This document shows positions 45,680 through 53,502 of a DNA stretch of 64,000 nt, piece by piece. Position numbers and translations under genes: made by a program. The first letter of the stretch is position 1. Each line of letters begins with the position of its first letter. Source of the DNA: Bacillus sp. OV166 (GTDB taxonomy: Bacteria > Bacillota > Bacilli > Bacillales > Cytobacillaceae); NCBI RefSeq assembly GCF_900177675.1, contig NZ_FXWM01000001.1:753001-817000 (forward strand), given 5' to 3'. The notes beneath the pieces were generated by a model that saw only the letters and a list, made by a program, of their open reading frames with translations, did no database searches and was not told the origin of the DNA.

Positions 45680-46531
45680 ATGACGATTGAATTGGGGATT
45701 CTTTCACCTCATACACCTCGCATGTGTCATGAGGATCAAGCTCCGGAATTCCTGAACGAGATAGTGGAGGGAATGCATCAAGTTGAAAAGGTTATTGAAA
45801 AAGTAAAGCCTGATACGATTGTGATAATTTCTTGCCATTGGTTATCCAGTTTTAAACATTTTGTGGATACAACGCCTGAACATAAAGGGATTTTAACCGC
45901 ATTCGAGTGTCCTGAACTTATTTCTGATGTTTCATACTGTTATCCCGGAGATACAGAGCTGGCAAATCAATTAGTAGCTGCAGGGAGAGAGGCGGGTCTT
46001 CCTGTTATAGCGATAGACGATCCAACATACGTATGGGATTACGGTACAATCGTCCCTCTTCGCTATCTAATTCCAAATGAGGATATACCAGTGATTGACC
46101 TTTCAGTAACATGGGCAGCTAGTTTAGAGGAAACCTATGCTTGGGGTCAACAAATAGGAAAAGTTTTACGGGAAAGCGATAAACGTATCATGTTTATAAG
46201 TAGCGGTGCTCTGTCACATAACCTTGTAAGGGGACCCGAAATGATGCCCTCCCTGTCCGAGCAGGCTCTTGACCGCCAATTTCTAGACTATTTACACAAC
46301 AATGACCTTTCCTCTGCGTGGAAAATGCTGCCTCAGTATGCGAAAAATGCTGGTGTAGAATCAGGTGGCCGTCATCTGGCTGCACTGCTGGGTGTGCTGG
46401 AAGAGAGTAAGAAAAGTAATTATTATGGCTATGGTCAATCTTCAGGGAGTGGAAACGTACTTATGACTTTTGAGCCTCTAAAGTCAAAACTTAATCATCA
46501 GACTCCATCTCATACTGTAGAGGCGAAATAA
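45680..46531 (+). CDS. Class III (LigB-type) extradiol ring-cleavage dioxygenase
   Basis: 283 residues. H11 in ILSPHTPRM, H53 in ISCHWLSS and E227 in GVESGGRHL are the predicted Fe(II) ligands. H180 in SSGALSHN is the acid-base histidine of the LigB family. The family's usual DHG before the VPL turn reads WDYGTIVPL (Tyr121). Close functional relatives include protocatechuate 2,3-dioxygenase (PraA), 2-aminophenol dioxygenase and homoprotocatechuate dioxygenase. The neighbouring decarboxylase and 4-OT fit protocatechuate 2,3-cleavage best. It is the last gene of the operon, 24 bases after the tautomerase gene, with a GGGGAGG site. Confidence 0.85.
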   Translation: MTIELGILSPHTPRMCHEDQAPEFLNEIVEGMHQVEKVIEKVKPDTIVIISCHWLSSFKHFVDTTPEHKGILTAFECPELISDVSYCYPGDTELANQLVAAGREAGLPVIAIDDPTYVWDYGTIVPLRYLIPNEDIPVIDLSVTWAASLEETYAWGQQIGKVLRESDKRIMFISSGALSHNLVRGPEMMPSLSEQALDRQFLDYLHNNDLSSAWKMLPQYAKNAGVESGGRHLAALLGVLEESKKSNYYGYGQSSGSGNVLMTFEPLKSKLNHQTPSHTVEAK

Positions 46532-46907
46532 AAATTGGGGTCAATGTGCTGGAATGTAAGTTGAATACCTGGTCGATATAGATAAATGTAGGAGGATATT
46601 GCTTCAGAAGGTAATACGATTGGTCTTAGTCTTAGTAAACCTAGAAGTACTTAAGCAGCCAAGTGCTCTAAAAAAAGCCTTGGCTTTTTCCTCATCCCTC
46701 CAAACCTTATGTGAGAGTAGTGGAATAAAAACACTCCTCAAATAACCATTGAAAAGTTAAAAGATTATCAGTTATTAAAAATATTAATAAGTTAATTCAG
46801 ATAAGCTATTAATGTTTTCAATGTTCTAGATAAAAAGAATCAATTTGAAAACGCTTTATTTATATATGAAAATATAAAATATAAATGAAACCTAGGAGGG
46901 GCATCAT
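46532..46907. other. Intergenic region between dioxygenase and Rieske copy 2
   Basis: About 375 bases with no coding frame I can support. It contains the operon terminator at 46657-46690. From about 46770, and with near identity from 46826, it holds the upstream region shared with Rieske copy 1. Confidence 0.6.
46657..46690 (+). terminator. Probable terminator of the ring-cleavage operon
   Basis: AGCCAAG (46657-46663) pairs with CTTGGCT (46679-46685), followed by TTTTCC. An alternative stem of AAAAAGCC and GGCTTTTT overlaps it. Confidence 0.6.
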
Positions 46908-48185
46908 ATGTTATCTACTAAAGATAATGAGTTATTAACAAGAACTGGACCTGAAACATCGATGGGGAATTTGCTTAGACAATACTGGATCCCAGCACTT
47001 TTAGCAGAGGAGCTTCCTCACCCGGATTGTCCGCCGGTACGAGTTAAGCTTTTAGGTGAGGAATTAATCGCGTTTCGTGATACAAATGGAAAACTAGGAA
47101 TCGTGGATGAATTCTGCCCACACCGTAAAGTGTCTCTCTTTTTCGGCCGCAACGAAGAATGTGGACTTAGATGCGCATACCATGGGTGGAAGTTCGACAC
47201 TAACGGAAATTGTGTAGACTTGCCTTCTGAACCACCAGAAAGTAAGTTTAAGGATAAAGTTAAAATTAAGTCCTATCCTGCTGAAGAACGTGGTGGAGTT
47301 ATTTGGACATATATGGGACCACCTGAATCTAAACCGGGATTACCAGAACAAGAGTGGATGCTAGTTTCTGATAGTCAACGCTATCTTTCTAGAAAAAAGC
47401 AAGAATGTAATTTTTTCCAGGCGTTGGAGGGTGGAATTGATTCTAGTCATGTATCTATTCTTCACTCTGGTTCCGTGGGTGGTTTAGGAGTTTCTAAAAA
47501 AAGTAACAGCACATCACTCTTAGCGAAGGATTCTGCTCCACGCTTTGAAGTAGCGGATACAGATTATGGATTATTAATCGGTGCAAGAAGAGAAGCGGAT
47601 GAGGACCACTTTTATTGGAGGATTACACAGTTTCTAATGCCATTCTATACAATGATCCCTCCGTTTGGGGGAGCTCCACGAGGAGGGCATGCCTGGGTGC
47701 CTATTGATGACGAAAACTGTTGGGTATGGAGCTGGAGTTGGACACCTGATCGTGATTTGACAGAAGAGGAAATTGAGCAAATGAAGTCTGGAGCTGGAAT
47801 TCACCCATTATTGATCCCTGGTACATTCCGTACACAAGCGAACAAAGAAAATGATTATCTTATTGATCGAGATATGCAAAAACGAGGCGAATCGTTTGCG
47901 GGAATATTTGGGGTAGGAATGGAAGATCATGCCGTTCAAGTAAGTGCGGGATCTATCGTTGATCGATCTCAAGAAAAGTTAGGAACTAGTGATACAGCTA
48001 TTATTAAAGCAAGACAATGTTTGTTAAAAGCAGTAAGAGCTTTAGAAAATGGAGAAAAGTTACCGGCTCTGGATCCTATTAGCCATAGAATTCGTTCTGC
48101 TTCTGTTTTACTTCCAAAGGGTATGCCATTTCAAGAAGGTGCAAAGGAAGCTTTTGAATTAAGAGAAAAGGACTTTGAGGCTGTT
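46826..48185. repeat. Inverted repeat, right copy (Rieske gene plus promoter region)
   Basis: Inverted, nearly identical counterpart of 35453-36812. The two arms enclose about 10 kb with the ring-cleavage operon. Confidence 0.9.
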
Positions 48186-48188
48186 TAA
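46908..48188 (+). CDS. Rieske non-heme iron oxygenase, phthalate 4,5-dioxygenase-like, copy 2
   Basis: 426 residues, with the same Rieske motifs (CPHRKVSLFF, CGLRCAYHGW) and catalytic segment as copy 1, and only two amino acid differences seen (Ala for Ser in YPAEERGG, Asp for Glu in DRDMQKRG). The preceding about 80 bases, including AGGAGGGGCATCAT, are also shared, so both copies should be driven by the same promoter. This copy follows the dioxygenase operon on the same strand and precedes a zinc alcohol dehydrogenase gene. No reductase gene is adjacent to either copy. Confidence 0.88.
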   Translation: MLSTKDNELLTRTGPETSMGNLLRQYWIPALLAEELPHPDCPPVRVKLLGEELIAFRDTNGKLGIVDEFCPHRKVSLFFGRNEECGLRCAYHGWKFDTNGNCVDLPSEPPESKFKDKVKIKSYPAEERGGVIWTYMGPPESKPGLPEQEWMLVSDSQRYLSRKKQECNFFQALEGGIDSSHVSILHSGSVGGLGVSKKSNSTSLLAKDSAPRFEVADTDYGLLIGARREADEDHFYWRITQFLMPFYTMIPPFGGAPRGGHAWVPIDDENCWVWSWSWTPDRDLTEEEIEQMKSGAGIHPLLIPGTFRTQANKENDYLIDRDMQKRGESFAGIFGVGMEDHAVQVSAGSIVDRSQEKLGTSDTAIIKARQCLLKAVRALENGEKLPALDPISHRIRSASVLLPKGMPFQEGAKEAFELREKDFEAV

Positions 48189-48374
48189 TAGTTGAAGAAC
48201 TTAATGTCTTCAGAGGTTTATGCGTTTTTTTTAACATGTTTTAGAAAAATTAGTTTGTATAGGTACTAAAATTAAGCAAGGGGATTTAAATTAAGTTACT
48301 TCACGCGACATGCTTGTGTCGTGATGTAATAAGTGCTATGCCAAAAATTACTTTTTAATTCAGGAGGGTTTTCA

Positions 48375-49469
48375 ATGGGAGAAAAAGCATTAGCTGCGGT
48401 AGCAACCAATACAAATCATACAGAAATCAAAGAAGTTAATTTACCAGATATCGGGGAAGATACAGGAATTTTAAAGGTAGAAATTGTAGGAGTTTGTGGA
48501 ACGGATGTTTCTTATTACAATAATTTAAAAGAACCCATGATTTTAGGTCACCATGTAGTTGGTCATATACACAAAATTGGTGAATTAGCCTCAAAGCGCT
48601 GGGGAGTTAAAGAAGGCGACCGAATTGTCATGGAGGAGTATATCCCATGTGGTCAATGTGAACTTTGTCGGACCGGTTTATATCGTTTATGTTCCAACAC
48701 AAATCCAAAAGTTAATGGAATAAGATATGGTGCTACTCCAATTGCTAAGGAACCATCGCTTTATGGTGGTTTCAGTCAATATATGTACTTACATCCTAAT
48801 GCCGTAATCCACAAAATTCCTTCTCATGTTTTGGCCATTGAGGCTGCATTAACATTGCCTTTATCGAACGGTTTTGAATGGATGAGAATCATAGGTCAGG
48901 TCGGACCCGGGGATGTCGTTGTTATTCAAGGTCCAGGCCAGCAAGGACTTGCATGCGCTTTAGCAGCAAAAGCAGCAGGAGCTGAAACGGTAATTATTAC
49001 TGGAAGAAATAGTAGTGCTGAGCGGTTGAAGTTGGCCCTGGAACTAGGTGCTGATTATACGGTTAATGTGAGTTCAGAGGATTTGATTGAAAAGGTTTAT
49101 GCAATAACCAGTGGAAAGATGGCTGATTTGGTTATTGATGTAACTAGTGGAGGGACTGACCCTGTCATCTCATCATTAGAAGTGGTAAAAACAGGAGGTA
49201 CAGTTTTATTAGGAGCTTTGAAAAACCAACGTTTCAATGAATTTGATCTCGATATAATTTACAACAAATCGTTAACTATTAAAGGAGTTCGTGGACATAG
49301 TCATAAGTCGGTACAAATGGCGGTAGAATTCGTTTCTTCAGGAAAATTTCCTCTCGCTATCATGAATTCCCATAATTATAAATTAAGTGAGACTGACCTA
49401 GCTTTAAGAACCGCAGCGGGAGAGATTGACTCTTCTAGGTTATTAGTTACTGTCTCTCCATGGATGTAA
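48375..49469 (+). CDS. Zinc-dependent alcohol dehydrogenase (MDR family)
   Basis: The ATG at 48375 (MGEKALAAVA) follows AGGAGGGTTTTCA, giving 364 residues. Catalytic zinc Cys41 is in VGVCGTD and His59 in ILGHHVVGH; where most relatives have GHE the third residue is His. The structural zinc cysteines are 92, 95, 98 and 106 in PCGQCELCRTGLYRLC. The NAD(P) fold shows VVIQGPGQQG. It may oxidise an alcohol or diol from the aromatic pathway, such as a cis-dihydrodiol-like or hydroxymethyl compound, but this is only inferred from position. Confidence 0.85.
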   Translation: MGEKALAAVATNTNHTEIKEVNLPDIGEDTGILKVEIVGVCGTDVSYYNNLKEPMILGHHVVGHIHKIGELASKRWGVKEGDRIVMEEYIPCGQCELCRTGLYRLCSNTNPKVNGIRYGATPIAKEPSLYGGFSQYMYLHPNAVIHKIPSHVLAIEAALTLPLSNGFEWMRIIGQVGPGDVVVIQGPGQQGLACALAAKAAGAETVIITGRNSSAERLKLALELGADYTVNVSSEDLIEKVYAITSGKMADLVIDVTSGGTDPVISSLEVVKTGGTVLLGALKNQRFNEFDLDIIYNKSLTIKGVRGHSHKSVQMAVEFVSSGKFPLAIMNSHNYKLSETDLALRTAAGEIDSSRLLVTVSPWM

Positions 49470-49481
49470 ATAATAACCGAC

Positions 49482-49517
49482 CTCAAAAAACTCCTTTAGA
49501 CAAAGGGGCTTTTTGAG
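49482..49517 (+). terminator. Terminator after the alcohol dehydrogenase
   Basis: CTCAAAAAACTCCTTT (49482-49497) pairs with AAAGGGGCTTTTTGAG (49502-49517) with wobble pairs and an internal run of T. Confidence 0.75.
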
Positions 49518-49532
49518 TAATATATAGGAAGA

Positions 49533-49695
49533 AAACGATAGGGATGTGACCCCTATCGTAAATAAGCTACTGGGCGCTCACCAATCAGGGAGCATTTTTA
49601 ATAATAAATATATTTTTTTGTAAATAAAGCAGTCCTTGCTTTTTCATGCTTTCTGTCCTGTGGCGGAAGGTATGAAAAGATGAGGACTTTTTGCT
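49533..49695 (+). promoter_or_regulatory. Series of hairpins upstream of the nucleoside transporter gene
   Basis: Three structures are visible: ACGATAGGG/CCCCTATCGT near 49533-49560; GCTC/GAGC followed by ATTTTT near 49572-49602; and a long imperfect stem in which CAGTCCT...CTTTTTCATGC (from about 49631) faces GTATGAAAAGATGAGGACT, ending before TTTTTGCT (to about 49693). It could be a leader with a terminator-like stem, or decayed repeats. No known riboswitch core was recognised. Confidence 0.35.
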
Positions 49696-49741
49696 ATACA
49701 AAAAAACATTTAGGGAATAATAAACCAGAGGAGTTGATAAC

Positions 49742-50935
49742 TTGTATTTTTTGTTTAATGTACTTGGAGTATTAGTAATGCTCGTTCTTATTTATTTTTG
49801 CTCGCCTAATAAAAGAAACGTTAAGTGGAAATCCATTTTGACGTTATTGGTTGTTGAATTAGCGATCACCTGGTTTATGTTATCGACCAAAATCGGATCA
49901 TGGATTATTAATAAAATAGCATCGTTTTTTAACTGGTTAATTGCTTGTGCGAACGAAGGGACTTCATTTGTATTCCCATCCGTGATGGCGAACGAGCATG
50001 TGGATTTCTTTTTTAGTGCGTTAATGCCGATTATTTTCATTATTACGTTCTTTGATATTTTAACGTATTTCGGAATCTTAACGTGGATCATTGATAAAGT
50101 GGGCTGGCTCATTTCAAAAGTATCTGGATTGCCAAAGCTAGAGAGTTTCTTTTCAATCCAGATGATGTTTCTTGGAAATACAGAAGCCCTGGCCGTTATT
50201 CGTCAGCAGTTGACCGTATTAAAGGAACATCGCTTGCTAACGTTTGGAATCATGAGTATGAGCAGCATCAGCGGTTCGATTATTGGGGCTTACTTAACAA
50301 TGGTTCCAGCGACATATGTATTTGTGGCAATTCCGTTGAATTGCTTGAACGCACTTTTGATTGCCAACATGCTGAACCCTGTTGAGGTGAGTAAAGAGGA
50401 AGATATTGTTTATGTCCCTTCAAAAGAGGAGCGAAAAGATTTCTTTTCAACTATCTCAAATAGTATGCTTGTTGGTGTCAAAATGGTCATTGTCATCATG
50501 GCAATGGTAATTGGTTATGTTGCCTTAACCGCAGGTATAAATGGAATTTTAGGATTCGTTGTGAAAGGGTTGACCATCCAAAAAATCTTCTCAGTTATCT
50601 TTAGCCCATTCGCGTTCTTGCTTGGTTTAGCTGGGGATGATGCGATGTATGTGGCGCAACTAATGGGAATAAAGCTAGCGACCAATGAGTTTGTTGCGAT
50701 GTTGGACCTAAAAGGCAAGATCAGTGGACTTGCTCCGCATACAGTCGCTGTGGCCGTCACGTTCTTAACTTCCTTTGCAAACTTTAGTACAGTCGGGATG
50801 ATTTATGGAACGTTTAATTCGATCCTTAGTGAGGAAAAATCAAGTATCATCGGAAAAAATGTCTGGAAGCTGTTGGTCAGTGGAGTGGGAGTATCTTTAT
50901 TAAGTGCGATGATTGTTGGATTATTTGTTTGGTAA
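49742..50935 (+). CDS. NupC-type concentrative nucleoside transporter
   Basis: The 397-residue protein starts at TTG after AGAGGAGTTGATAA. It has about 9-10 helices. FFSIQMMFLGNTEALAVIRQQLTVL occupies the place of the CNT motif (usually GQSE; here GNTE). SSISGSIIGAYLTMVPATYV and SFANFSTVGMIYGTFN are the second-half substrate and sodium motifs. It imports nucleosides with sodium or protons. The GNTE variant may shift specificity. It is transcribed alone, with a strong terminator downstream. Confidence 0.85.
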   Translation: MYFLFNVLGVLVMLVLIYFCSPNKRNVKWKSILTLLVVELAITWFMLSTKIGSWIINKIASFFNWLIACANEGTSFVFPSVMANEHVDFFFSALMPIIFIITFFDILTYFGILTWIIDKVGWLISKVSGLPKLESFFSIQMMFLGNTEALAVIRQQLTVLKEHRLLTFGIMSMSSISGSIIGAYLTMVPATYVFVAIPLNCLNALLIANMLNPVEVSKEEDIVYVPSKEERKDFFSTISNSMLVGVKMVIVIMAMVIGYVALTAGINGILGFVVKGLTIQKIFSVIFSPFAFLLGLAGDDAMYVAQLMGIKLATNEFVAMLDLKGKISGLAPHTVAVAVTFLTSFANFSTVGMIYGTFNSILSEEKSSIIGKNVWKLLVSGVGVSLLSAMIVGLFVW

Positions 50936-51001
50936 AAGAGCGGAAAGTAATGGTAGTGGAGATTAATGGTTTTACTTGTCCACTTTTAAGACTCACTTTA
51001 G

Positions 51002-51045
51002 ATGGTGTCAGGCACCATTAGCGGACATATGTCTGCCATACACGG
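51002..51045. repeat. REP-like palindromic element 1
   Basis: ATGGTGTCAGGCACCAT (51002-51018) is a perfect stem-loop and is followed by the near-palindrome GCGGACATATGTCTGC. The core ATGGTGTCAGGCACC recurs at 62871-62885. GGTGTCAGGCACC-type palindromes are common dispersed repeats in Bacillus genomes. Confidence 0.65.
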
Positions 51046-51079
51046 ACTTATCTTTTTAGAAAAGTAGAATCCATTAGTA

Positions 51080-51118
51080 ATCCGGTTCCCATTCAAAATG
51101 GGGCCGGATTTTTTTTCT
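51080..51118 (+). terminator. Strong terminator after the nucleoside transporter
   Basis: AATCCGGTTCCCATT (from 51080) pairs with AATGGGGCCGGATT, followed by eight T. Confidence 0.85.
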
Positions 51119-51227
51119 TCTGCCACACTTGGACACCTTCCCATTTTACTGCCCTTTCTATGTGGACAACCTTCCTCCCCTTCCCTTTTGGAATAAATTA
51201 ATACTAGTACGCTAGGAGGGAAGAGAC

Positions 51228-52040
51228 ATGGTAAGGAAAGCAATCATTCCTGCAGCGGGGTATGGAACAAGAACCTTGCCGATCACGAAAGTTTTGCCGA
51301 AGGAGATGCTGCCGATATGTGGAAGGCCGGCGATTGATTTTATAGTGGAGGAAGCGATTAATTCAGGAATCGAGCAAATTCTAATTGTGGTATCAAGATC
51401 AAAAAATATGATCCTTGATTATTACGATCGGTCGGTAGAATTAGAGACGTATTTAGAAGAAAGAAATAAGACGCATTTATTAAAGGAAATCAGTCTTCCA
51501 AATGTGCATTTTCAATATGTTAGGCAGACCTATGCGCGTGGATTAGGGGAGGCCATCCTTCTTGGCAAGCAATTTGTAGGAAATGAACCTTTTGCCGTCA
51601 TGCTTCCTGATGAAATTATTCTTTCCAACGAAAAGGAACCGTTAAGACAATTAATTGATATGTTCACCGAAGTTAAGGGAAATATCGTCGGGGTTAAAAA
51701 AATGGATCCGTCCCAGTTAAAGAATTATGGAGTGATTCAACCAGAACTATTCAAAAACACACAATATAAAATTACAGATATTGTCGAAAAGCCGCAAGAA
51801 TCACCTCCATCGGATTTAGCTGTGATTGGCAGGTATATTTTTAATCCAACCATATTCTCCTATCTTGAAAACGTGAAACCGGGTGTAGGTGGTGAGATTC
51901 AATTAACCGATGCGATTAAAGCAATGGCGAAAGAATATACAAGCTTTGGGTTGGAGGTAGAAGGCAAGTGCTTTGACATAGCTAAAATGTCCGAGTATGT
52001 CGACCTCATTAATTATATTTGGGATTCAAAGGAGAGGTAA
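51228..52040 (+). CDS. galU: UTP-glucose-1-phosphate uridylyltransferase
   Basis: 270 residues. The nucleotidyl transferase signature is AIIPAAGYGTRTLPITKVLPKEMLP (6-30) with the GxGTR and KEMLP elements. FAVMLPDEIIL is the acid motif, IVEKPQESPPSD the substrate loop, and KPGVGGEIQLTDAI follows. It is about 20 residues shorter than Bacillus GtaB, mostly at the C-terminus. It makes UDP-glucose, the substrate of the next gene product. AGGAGGGAAGAGAC precedes the ATG. Confidence 0.92.
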   Translation: MVRKAIIPAAGYGTRTLPITKVLPKEMLPICGRPAIDFIVEEAINSGIEQILIVVSRSKNMILDYYDRSVELETYLEERNKTHLLKEISLPNVHFQYVRQTYARGLGEAILLGKQFVGNEPFAVMLPDEIILSNEKEPLRQLIDMFTEVKGNIVGVKKMDPSQLKNYGVIQPELFKNTQYKITDIVEKPQESPPSDLAVIGRYIFNPTIFSYLENVKPGVGGEIQLTDAIKAMAKEYTSFGLEVEGKCFDIAKMSEYVDLINYIWDSKER

Positions 52041-52046
52041 GAACCA

Positions 52047-53324
52047 ATGAAAATCTTAATAATTGGAAATGGATATGTGGGAACCACTACAGGACTAATA
52101 TTTTGCGAACTGGGTCACAAGGTAACCGGCCTTGACCTTGATGAGCAAAAAATCCAAGCTTTGCAGACTGGTAAACTCCATTTCTATGAACCAGGACTTG
52201 AGGCCCTGTTAAAAAAGCATATCGATTCTCATAATATTACTTTTACAAAAGATACAGAAACGGCAATAAAAGAGAATGATCTGATATTCATTTGCGTCGG
52301 TACCCCGCAGGGACCTAACGGCAGTGCGGATCTGATCTTTGTGAAAAATGTCGCTGCATCGATCGGTCAGAACATCAACCAATACAAGGTCATCGTTACA
52401 AAAAGCACCGTTCCGGTTGGGACCGCAACGCTAATCACGAAGGTAATAGAGGAAAATCAAACAGCCCCGATTCCATTCGATGTTGTCTCTAATCCCGAGT
52501 TTCTACGCGAGGGTTCCGCTCTTCAGGATGCAATGAATCCTGATCGAATCGTCATCGGCACAACGAGTGAAACAGCCAGAACAATCATGAGAGAATTATA
52601 TAAAGACTTCGACTGCCCAATCGTCGAAACGCACCCAAAAGCCTCTGAAATGATTAAGTATGCAGCCAATTCTTTCCTCGCTTTGAAAATTTCCTATATC
52701 AATGAGTTAGCAAGAGTTTGTGACAACCTCGCCATAAATGTGAAGGATGTCTCGAACGGAATCGGGCTCGACCACCGGATTAATCCGCATTTCTTAAAAG
52801 CAGGATTGGGTTACGGCGGCTCCTGTTTTCCAAAGGATGTCAATGCGTTAATCCAAACAGCTAAGGAACAGGGAAATCCTATATCCATTCTTGAAGCAGT
52901 AGTCAAAGTCAACGCGGATCAGCCTGTTTATTTTATTGAAAAAGTAAAACAGGCCCTCGGCAGCGATTTGAAGAATAAGACCATTGCCGTGCTCGGGTTA
53001 TCCTTTAAAGCGAATACTGATGATACAAGGGAGTCACCTAGTTTCATTTTGATTAATAGATTATTAGAAGAACAAGCAACGATTAGGACACATGATCCGA
53101 TTGTGAAAATGGGAGCACCCCACCAATTTCCGACGATTGAAGAAACCGTTGCTGGTGCAGATGCGCTCGTCATCTGCACGGATTGGGATGATTATAAAAA
53201 TCTAAATTGGAAGAGCCTTAAGCCGTTAATGAAGCAACTCTATATTTTTGATGGGAGAAATATGATTGATAAGGAGAAAGTGGAGAAACTAGGGTTCTAT
53301 TACTTTGGAGTTTCTAATCATTAA
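52047..53324 (+). CDS. ugd: UDP-glucose 6-dehydrogenase
   Basis: 425 residues. The NAD motif is IIGNGYVGTTTG (5-16), SNPEFLREGSA (148-158) lies in the active site, and the catalytic nucleophile is Cys260 in GYGGSCFPKDV. The C-terminal domain has VLGLSFKANTDDTRESPS. It oxidises UDP-glucose to UDP-glucuronate in two steps. It lies 6 bases after galU, so the pair supplies UDP-glucuronate for the surface polysaccharide genes that follow, and for the decarboxylase-like SDR at 59.9 kb. Confidence 0.94.
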   Translation: MKILIIGNGYVGTTTGLIFCELGHKVTGLDLDEQKIQALQTGKLHFYEPGLEALLKKHIDSHNITFTKDTETAIKENDLIFICVGTPQGPNGSADLIFVKNVAASIGQNINQYKVIVTKSTVPVGTATLITKVIEENQTAPIPFDVVSNPEFLREGSALQDAMNPDRIVIGTTSETARTIMRELYKDFDCPIVETHPKASEMIKYAANSFLALKISYINELARVCDNLAINVKDVSNGIGLDHRINPHFLKAGLGYGGSCFPKDVNALIQTAKEQGNPISILEAVVKVNADQPVYFIEKVKQALGSDLKNKTIAVLGLSFKANTDDTRESPSFILINRLLEEQATIRTHDPIVKMGAPHQFPTIEETVAGADALVICTDWDDYKNLNWKSLKPLMKQLYIFDGRNMIDKEKVEKLGFYYFGVSNH

Positions 53325-53351
53325 AAAAGAGCATTTCTGCATGCTCTTTTT
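53324..53351 (+). terminator. Terminator after ugd
   Basis: AAAAAGAGCAT is paired with ATGCTCTTTTT (53341-53351) around TTCTGC, directly after the TAA. Confidence 0.85.
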
Positions 53352-53362
53352 ACTTTGACTTA

Positions 53363-53472
53363 GGCTGTGTTAAAGCTAAATGTTGATTTTACACACTCTG
53401 TTGATTGGAGCGGAACGCCCGCGAACCGCACGCGCATGGAGCGGAAATCAACAGACAAGTTTAACACAGCCT
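53363..53472. mobile_element. MITE-like element with terminal inverted repeats and target duplication
   Basis: The ends GGCTGTGTTAAA (53363-53374) and TTTAACACAGCC (53461-53472) are 12-base perfect inverted repeats. Inside, TGTTGATT...GGAGCGGAA and GAGCGGAAATCAACA are also inverted around a GC-rich centre (GCCCGCGAACCGCACGCGC). The element is flanked by TTGACTTA on both sides (53355-53362 and 53473-53480), an apparent 8-base target-site duplication. At 110 bases it encodes nothing, so it must be moved by a transposase acting in trans. Confidence 0.8.
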
Positions 53473-53502
53473 TGACTTAAAAAAAGAGGAAGTGAATAAT
53501 CG

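Noticed and set aside
42288..46531. 2-Aminophenol or 3-hydroxyanthranilate pathway as the first choice for the ring-cleavage cluster
   Set aside because: No 2-aminomuconate deaminase gene is present, while 4-OT is; this favours the hydroxymuconate route, though it is not excluded.
49470..49741. Purine riboswitch or T-box upstream of the nucleoside transporter
   Set aside because: I could not find the conserved purine aptamer loops or a T-box TGGNACC-type sequence; only hairpins are seen.
53363..53472. Reading the GC-rich palindrome as a terminator
   Set aside because: A real terminator for ugd already lies at 53324-53351, and the palindrome has insertion-type ends and flanking duplications.
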